Shown: positions 5,496-7,606 of the stretch, piece after piece
How positions within the stretch are numbered: position 1 is the first letter of the stretch
Layout of the letters: every line of letters starts with the position of its first letter
Source: Clostridiales bacterium
GTDB taxonomy: Bacteria; Bacillota; Clostridia; Oscillospirales; CAG-272
Direction: 5' to 3'
Assembly (NCBI GenBank): GCA_018370615.1
Contig: JAGZAC010000070.1
Span: forward strand, 1-7,606
DNA length: 7,606 bases
Position numbers and translations under genes: made by a program
The notes under the pieces: model-generated
Databases searched by the model: none
The model's input: only the letters and a program-made list of their open reading frames with translations
Told to the model about the DNA's origin: nothing

Positions 5496-5617
5496 TACAA
5501 TCCCCCTGTCTTCACTGCGTGAAGCCATCCCCCTTTGCACAAGGGGGACTTTTTCGTTTTCAAGCCTCCCCTGTGTAAGGGGAGGTGCCGCAACATAGTT
5601 GCGGCGGAGGGGTTGTT
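5496..5617. repeat. Palindromic repeat element, copy C (two inverted half-units)
   Basis: It begins seven bases after copy B. The left half starts TACAATCCCCC, with variable stem CTTCAC/GTGAAG (5510-5524) and hairpin TCCCCCTT/AAGGGGGA (5528-5548, loop TGCAC), followed by CTTTTTCGTTTT. The right half has hairpin CCTCCCCT/AGGGGAGG (5565-5585), variable stem GCCGCAAC/GTTGCGGC (5587-5605) and ends GGGGTTGTT. With copy B it fills most of the 395-base gap between two convergent genes. The rest of the gap holds only the two genes' terminators. Confidence 0.8.
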
Positions 5618-5628
5618 TTTATAAAATC

Positions 5629-5654
5629 AAAAGCACCGCGATCGCGGTGCTTTT
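5629..5654 (-). terminator. Terminator of the SleB-type gene (perfect 26-base palindrome)
   Basis: Arms GCACCGCG (5633-5640) and CGCGGTGC (5643-5650) flanked by AAAA and TTTT make a perfect 26-base palindrome, 22 bases past the SleB-gene stop codon. On the minus strand the stem is followed by TTTTGATTTT. It is symmetric, so it can also stop plus-strand transcripts leaving the repeat region. Confidence 0.85.
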
Positions 5655-5676
5655 CCCTTGCAAAGTGTGGACACTT

Positions 5677-6609
5677 CTATGCAAAAAACGTATGGTTTCC
5701 AATGGTCATCACGTAAGGTCTGTTATCAGACACCCATGTGTTTTCTGCAATTGCCTCATTTACAAAGAAAAACACATTGTCGGATACGCTTGCTCCGTCC
5801 AAACAGAGCTTTGCTGCAAGGATGCTTTCCTCATTAGGGGTACAGTAAATGGTCCCTGACGCCGCCGGCGAAAACTGCACACCGGCAGACATATCAAAAA
5901 TCACATCGTAAATGGTATTTGGAAACTGGTCACTGTTCACTCGATTGAGTACAACAGTGCCAACAGCAATTTTCCCTTCCAAAGGTTCCAATCCGGCCTC
6001 CGAATGAATGATACGGGAAAGCCACAGAAGGTCTTCATCTGCATAATACTCCTCCCCGCTGGCAATGGCTCCGCTGCCAGTGGTAAGATATGCAGCCAGC
6101 TCTTCACCGTTCCATTCGACACTGCAGTCAAAAGCTTTTGCAATCACACGAATGGGAATATAAATGGTCCCATTTCGGTTCAAAATGCCGTCGCGCACCC
6201 ACAGGTATCTGTCGTTTGCCGTCAGATATTTGCCGCCGCTTTGGGCTGTAATTGTGAGGTTGTCCGCAATGATTACGGCCGCCCGTGCTTCTGCATCCCA
6301 ATTGACAGACTGTGCGCCCATATAGAGAGAAAACTCTCGAATGCCCACATATGTGGTGGAATTTTCCAAAAAAGCTGCGCCGGGATACAGACTGCCGTCT
6401 ACATAGATACACACCTGCTTTTCTGTTTCCAAGTTTTGTGGAACAGCTTGTCCCATTTCAAGCTGTAAATCAAAGGCGCTGCTGCAGTTGATATCCTCTT
6501 CCCGGATGTCCTCTGCCAGTACCGTAATGCCGGAGACAGCAGTCAATACTACCGCTGCAAGTACTGCCATACATCGCACAAAACCACTTCGTATTTGATT
6601 TTTTAACAT
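5677..6609 (-). CDS. Secreted cell-wall hydrolase: copper-amine-oxidase-like N-domain plus SleB domain
   Basis: A 310-residue exported protein. A signal peptide spans residues ~1-32: basic MLKNQIRSGFVR, then a hydrophobic core to ~30, likely cut after VLA. Residues 66-175 match the copper amine oxidase N-terminal-like domain: VCIYVDGSLYPGAAFLENST, YVGIREFSLYMGA, VNWDAEARAAVI and IYIPIRVIAKAFDCSVEWNG. In clostridia it is a common surface or stalk module with no oxidase activity. Residues 185-310 form the SleB/Hydrolase_2 domain: LSRIIHSEAGLEPLEGKIAVG (197-217) with probable catalytic E204, VVLNRV (219-224), QFSP (245-248), and the C-terminal block FFFVN, TWVSDNRPYVMTIGNHTFF. These enzymes cleave peptidoglycan glycan strands, including spore cortex; a cortex role is not shown here. 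The best ribosome-site match, AAAGG, is about 12 bases before the ATG, which is long. No clear promoter was found. Confidence 0.88.
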   Translation of the reverse strand: MLKNQIRSGFVRCMAVLAAVVLTAVSGITVLAEDIREEDINCSSAFDLQLEMGQAVPQNLETEKQVCIYVDGSLYPGAAFLENSTTYVGIREFSLYMGAQSVNWDAEARAAVIIADNLTITAQSGGKYLTANDRYLWVRDGILNRNGTIYIPIRVIAKAFDCSVEWNGEELAAYLTTGSGAIASGEEYYADEDLLWLSRIIHSEAGLEPLEGKIAVGTVVLNRVNSDQFPNTIYDVIFDMSAGVQFSPAASGTIYCTPNEESILAAKLCLDGASVSDNVFFFVNEAIAENTWVSDNRPYVMTIGNHTFFA

Positions 6610-6667
6610 AAACTGACCATACCTTTCATTAATTTGCAGAAGATGCCGATATCGACCCGTCTATTTC

Positions 6668-6838
6668 TCATATTTCATTTTCGACTTCTTCCCACGCGGC
6701 GTCCGCAGACGGTTTCCATTTGCCCCCATCTCCTTCGGGGCAGCTGAAAATGCGGTCATAGACTGTTTCATAAAATTCACACTTTGCAATTGATTTTACG
6801 GACGCGTTGTAGTAATATATATGTTGTAATCCTGTAAA
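6668..6838 (-). other. Coding-like stretch without a start codon upstream of the SleB-type gene
   Basis: One minus-strand frame is open for 56 codons before TGA and reads like protein: KCEFYETVYDRIFSCPEGDG (19-38) then GKWKPSADAAWEEVENEI (39-56). No ATG, GTG or TTG occurs in this frame between the preceding in-frame stop (TAA, 6841-6839) and its end. An overlapping frame (6771-6661) has an ATG and 36 codons, giving a basic peptide starting MKQSMTAFSAAPKE, but without a good ribosome site. Either the stretch is the 3' remnant of a lost gene, or one frame is a real small gene, or it is chance. It is the main content of the 299-base gap between the divergent SleB and lipoprotein genes. Confidence 0.3.
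6790..6818 (+). promoter_or_regulatory. Candidate promoter of the solute-binding lipoprotein gene
   Basis: TTGATT (6790-6795), 17 bases, then TAATAT (6813-6818), giving a leader of about 84 bases. A second candidate, TTATTC (6861-6866), 17 bases, TATAAA (6884-6889), would place the transcript start almost on the ribosome site and is less likely. Confidence 0.4.
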
Positions 6839-6908
6839 TTATGAGTCAAACGAAAAAGTTTTATTCACATCTTAGCATTCCTGTATAAAATTAAATGGAG
6901 AACAAACT

Positions 6909-7606
6909 ATGATGGGTAGAAAAAAAATATACATCTGCGCAGCTGCCGTCCTCCTTTGCTGCACTACGCTTCTTTTGTCGGGATGCGGCGTGCTCCTATT
7001 GAATAATCCAGGCGGCGAGCCTTCCACAGGAAGCACCGATACGGAAACTTTGGAGCCCAGCAGCGATTTTGAGGTCGTTGAAAACAATTACAGCGCACAG
7101 CTGAACCAATTTGTAAAAGATCTGTCCAGAGAAAAATACGGCGGTGCATCGGTAAGCATTGCAAGCACAAAAAGCAATTCCATCGTTCCGGATGAAACTG
7201 TAGGAACTACCATATCTGAAGAATTGCTTCGGCGCAACAACTACGTGGAAGAGCTGCTGGATGTTTCCATTACAGTTACGCAGGCAGACCCGGAAACGAT
7301 GCTGGATGAAATACAGGCCGCCGTTCGGTCCGGTGCATTCTATGCAGATCTCATCGAAATCCCTCAATCCTATATTAGTGTATACGGAGCAGCCGGTGTT
7401 CTCATGAATCTGCAGTCTCTTCCTGGGCTGAATTATGAAGCGGAATATTTTAACGCCACAGGCACCTCCGCCGGTACCGGGGGAGATATGATCTACGCAC
7501 TCACAGGATATGCTTCCCTGACCCCCGACGTTCTCAGTGCCGTGTTTTTCAACAAAACGCTGCTGGAAGAACTCCAGCTGGAGTCTCCCTATGATCTGGT
7601 AGACCG
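6909..7606 (+). CDS. ABC-transporter extracellular solute-binding lipoprotein, partial
   Basis: The first 232 codons of a gene cut by the right edge. A lipoprotein signal peptide is clear: MMGRKKIYICAAAV, a hydrophobic core, then lipobox LSGC with Cys26 as lipidated residue. A flexible linker rich in Gly/Ser/Thr/Pro/Asp (about 34-55) follows. The mature part resembles family-1 (sugar-type) solute-binding proteins: ETMLDEIQAAVRSGAFYADL (about 136-155) is the usual helix before the 'aG.yDli' strand, then GAAGVLMNLQSLPGLNYEAE, GDMIYALTGYAS and SAVFFNKTLLEELQLESPYD near the cut. Such proteins capture sugars or oligosaccharides outside the membrane for ABC permeases; the ligand cannot be read from this part. 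Start ATG 6909 has GGAG eight bases upstream; a second ATG at 6912 is 11 bases away. No permease genes are visible, but they could lie beyond the window. Confidence 0.85.
   Translation, partial: MMGRKKIYICAAAVLLCCTTLLLSGCGVLLLNNPGGEPSTGSTDTETLEPSSDFEVVENNYSAQLNQFVKDLSREKYGGASVSIASTKSNSIVPDETVGTTISEELLRRNNYVEELLDVSITVTQADPETMLDEIQAAVRSGAFYADLIEIPQSYISVYGAAGVLMNLQSLPGLNYEAEYFNATGTSAGTGGDMIYALTGYASLTPDVLSAVFFNKTLLEELQLESPYDLVD

Noticed and set aside
5363..5596. A 77-codon minus-strand frame with repeated LPLHRGG and CVKGA/LCKGG peptides
   Set aside because: It is a translation of the palindromic repeats B and C; the internal peptide repeats come from the DNA hairpins, not from a protein.
1164..5617. 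CRISPR array
   Set aside because: The repeats are paired inverted hairpins of variable sequence at convergent gene ends, not regularly spaced direct repeats with unique spacers, and no cas genes are present.
6841..6888. A 15-codon leader peptide (MSQTKKFYSHLSIPV) before the lipoprotein gene
   Set aside because: No ribosome site before its ATG and no attenuator-like structure around it.

Overview
The window looks like chromosomal DNA of an anaerobic low-to-mid-GC Firmicute, most likely a gut-type clostridium near Oscillospiraceae/Ruminococcaceae. This is inferred from strong AGGAGG-type ribosome binding sites, sigma70-like TTGACA/TATAAT promoters, a SleB-type cortex/cell-wall hydrolase, a CsaB pyruvyl transferase, a ferredoxin-dependent thioredoxin reductase, a clostridial solute-binding lipoprotein, and a repeat family whose style I associate with that group. 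The first ~500 bases are clearly more AT-rich than the rest.

Layout, left to right. (1) 1-168, minus: the N-terminal part of a helix-turn-helix regulator cut by the window edge, with an excellent minus-strand promoter and TGCAA-type repeats upstream. (2) 532-1158, plus: a two-gene thiol-redox unit, a small ferredoxin:thioredoxin reductase catalytic subunit followed by thioredoxin. A hairpin that reads as a terminator only on the opposite strand lies between them. (3) 1164-1270: a palindromic repeat element that supplies the thioredoxin terminator and separates it from the convergent gene. (4) 4035-1269, minus: csaB (polysaccharide pyruvyl transferase), then a DUF4091/GH123-like glycosidase with its own promoter in the 73-base gap. 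(5) 4147-4544, plus: a promoter, three tRNA genes (Gly-TCC, Arg-TCT, His-GTG) and a terminator. (6) 4596-5314, plus: a cytidylate-kinase-like gene with promoter and terminator. (7) 5367-5617: two more copies of the repeat element. (8) 6609-5677, minus: a secreted protein with a copper-amine-oxidase-like N-terminal domain and a SleB hydrolase domain, with a perfect 26-base palindrome as terminator. (9) 6909 to the window end, plus: the start of an ABC-transporter solute-binding lipoprotein.

How it fits together. The FTR-like protein would pass electrons from ferredoxin to the adjacent thioredoxin. CsaB, the SleB-type hydrolase and the lipoprotein are all envelope functions, but they are separate transcription units and no single pathway joins them. 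The least conventional content is the repeat family. Six half-units form three inverted pairs, each half-unit has two hairpins, and one of these hairpins differs in sequence in every copy while remaining base-paired. All three pairs lie where genes converge. I did not find a clearly new multi-gene system. The repeat family, the shifted cysteine spacing of the FTR-like protein and a start-less coding-like stretch upstream of the SleB gene are the points most worth checking.
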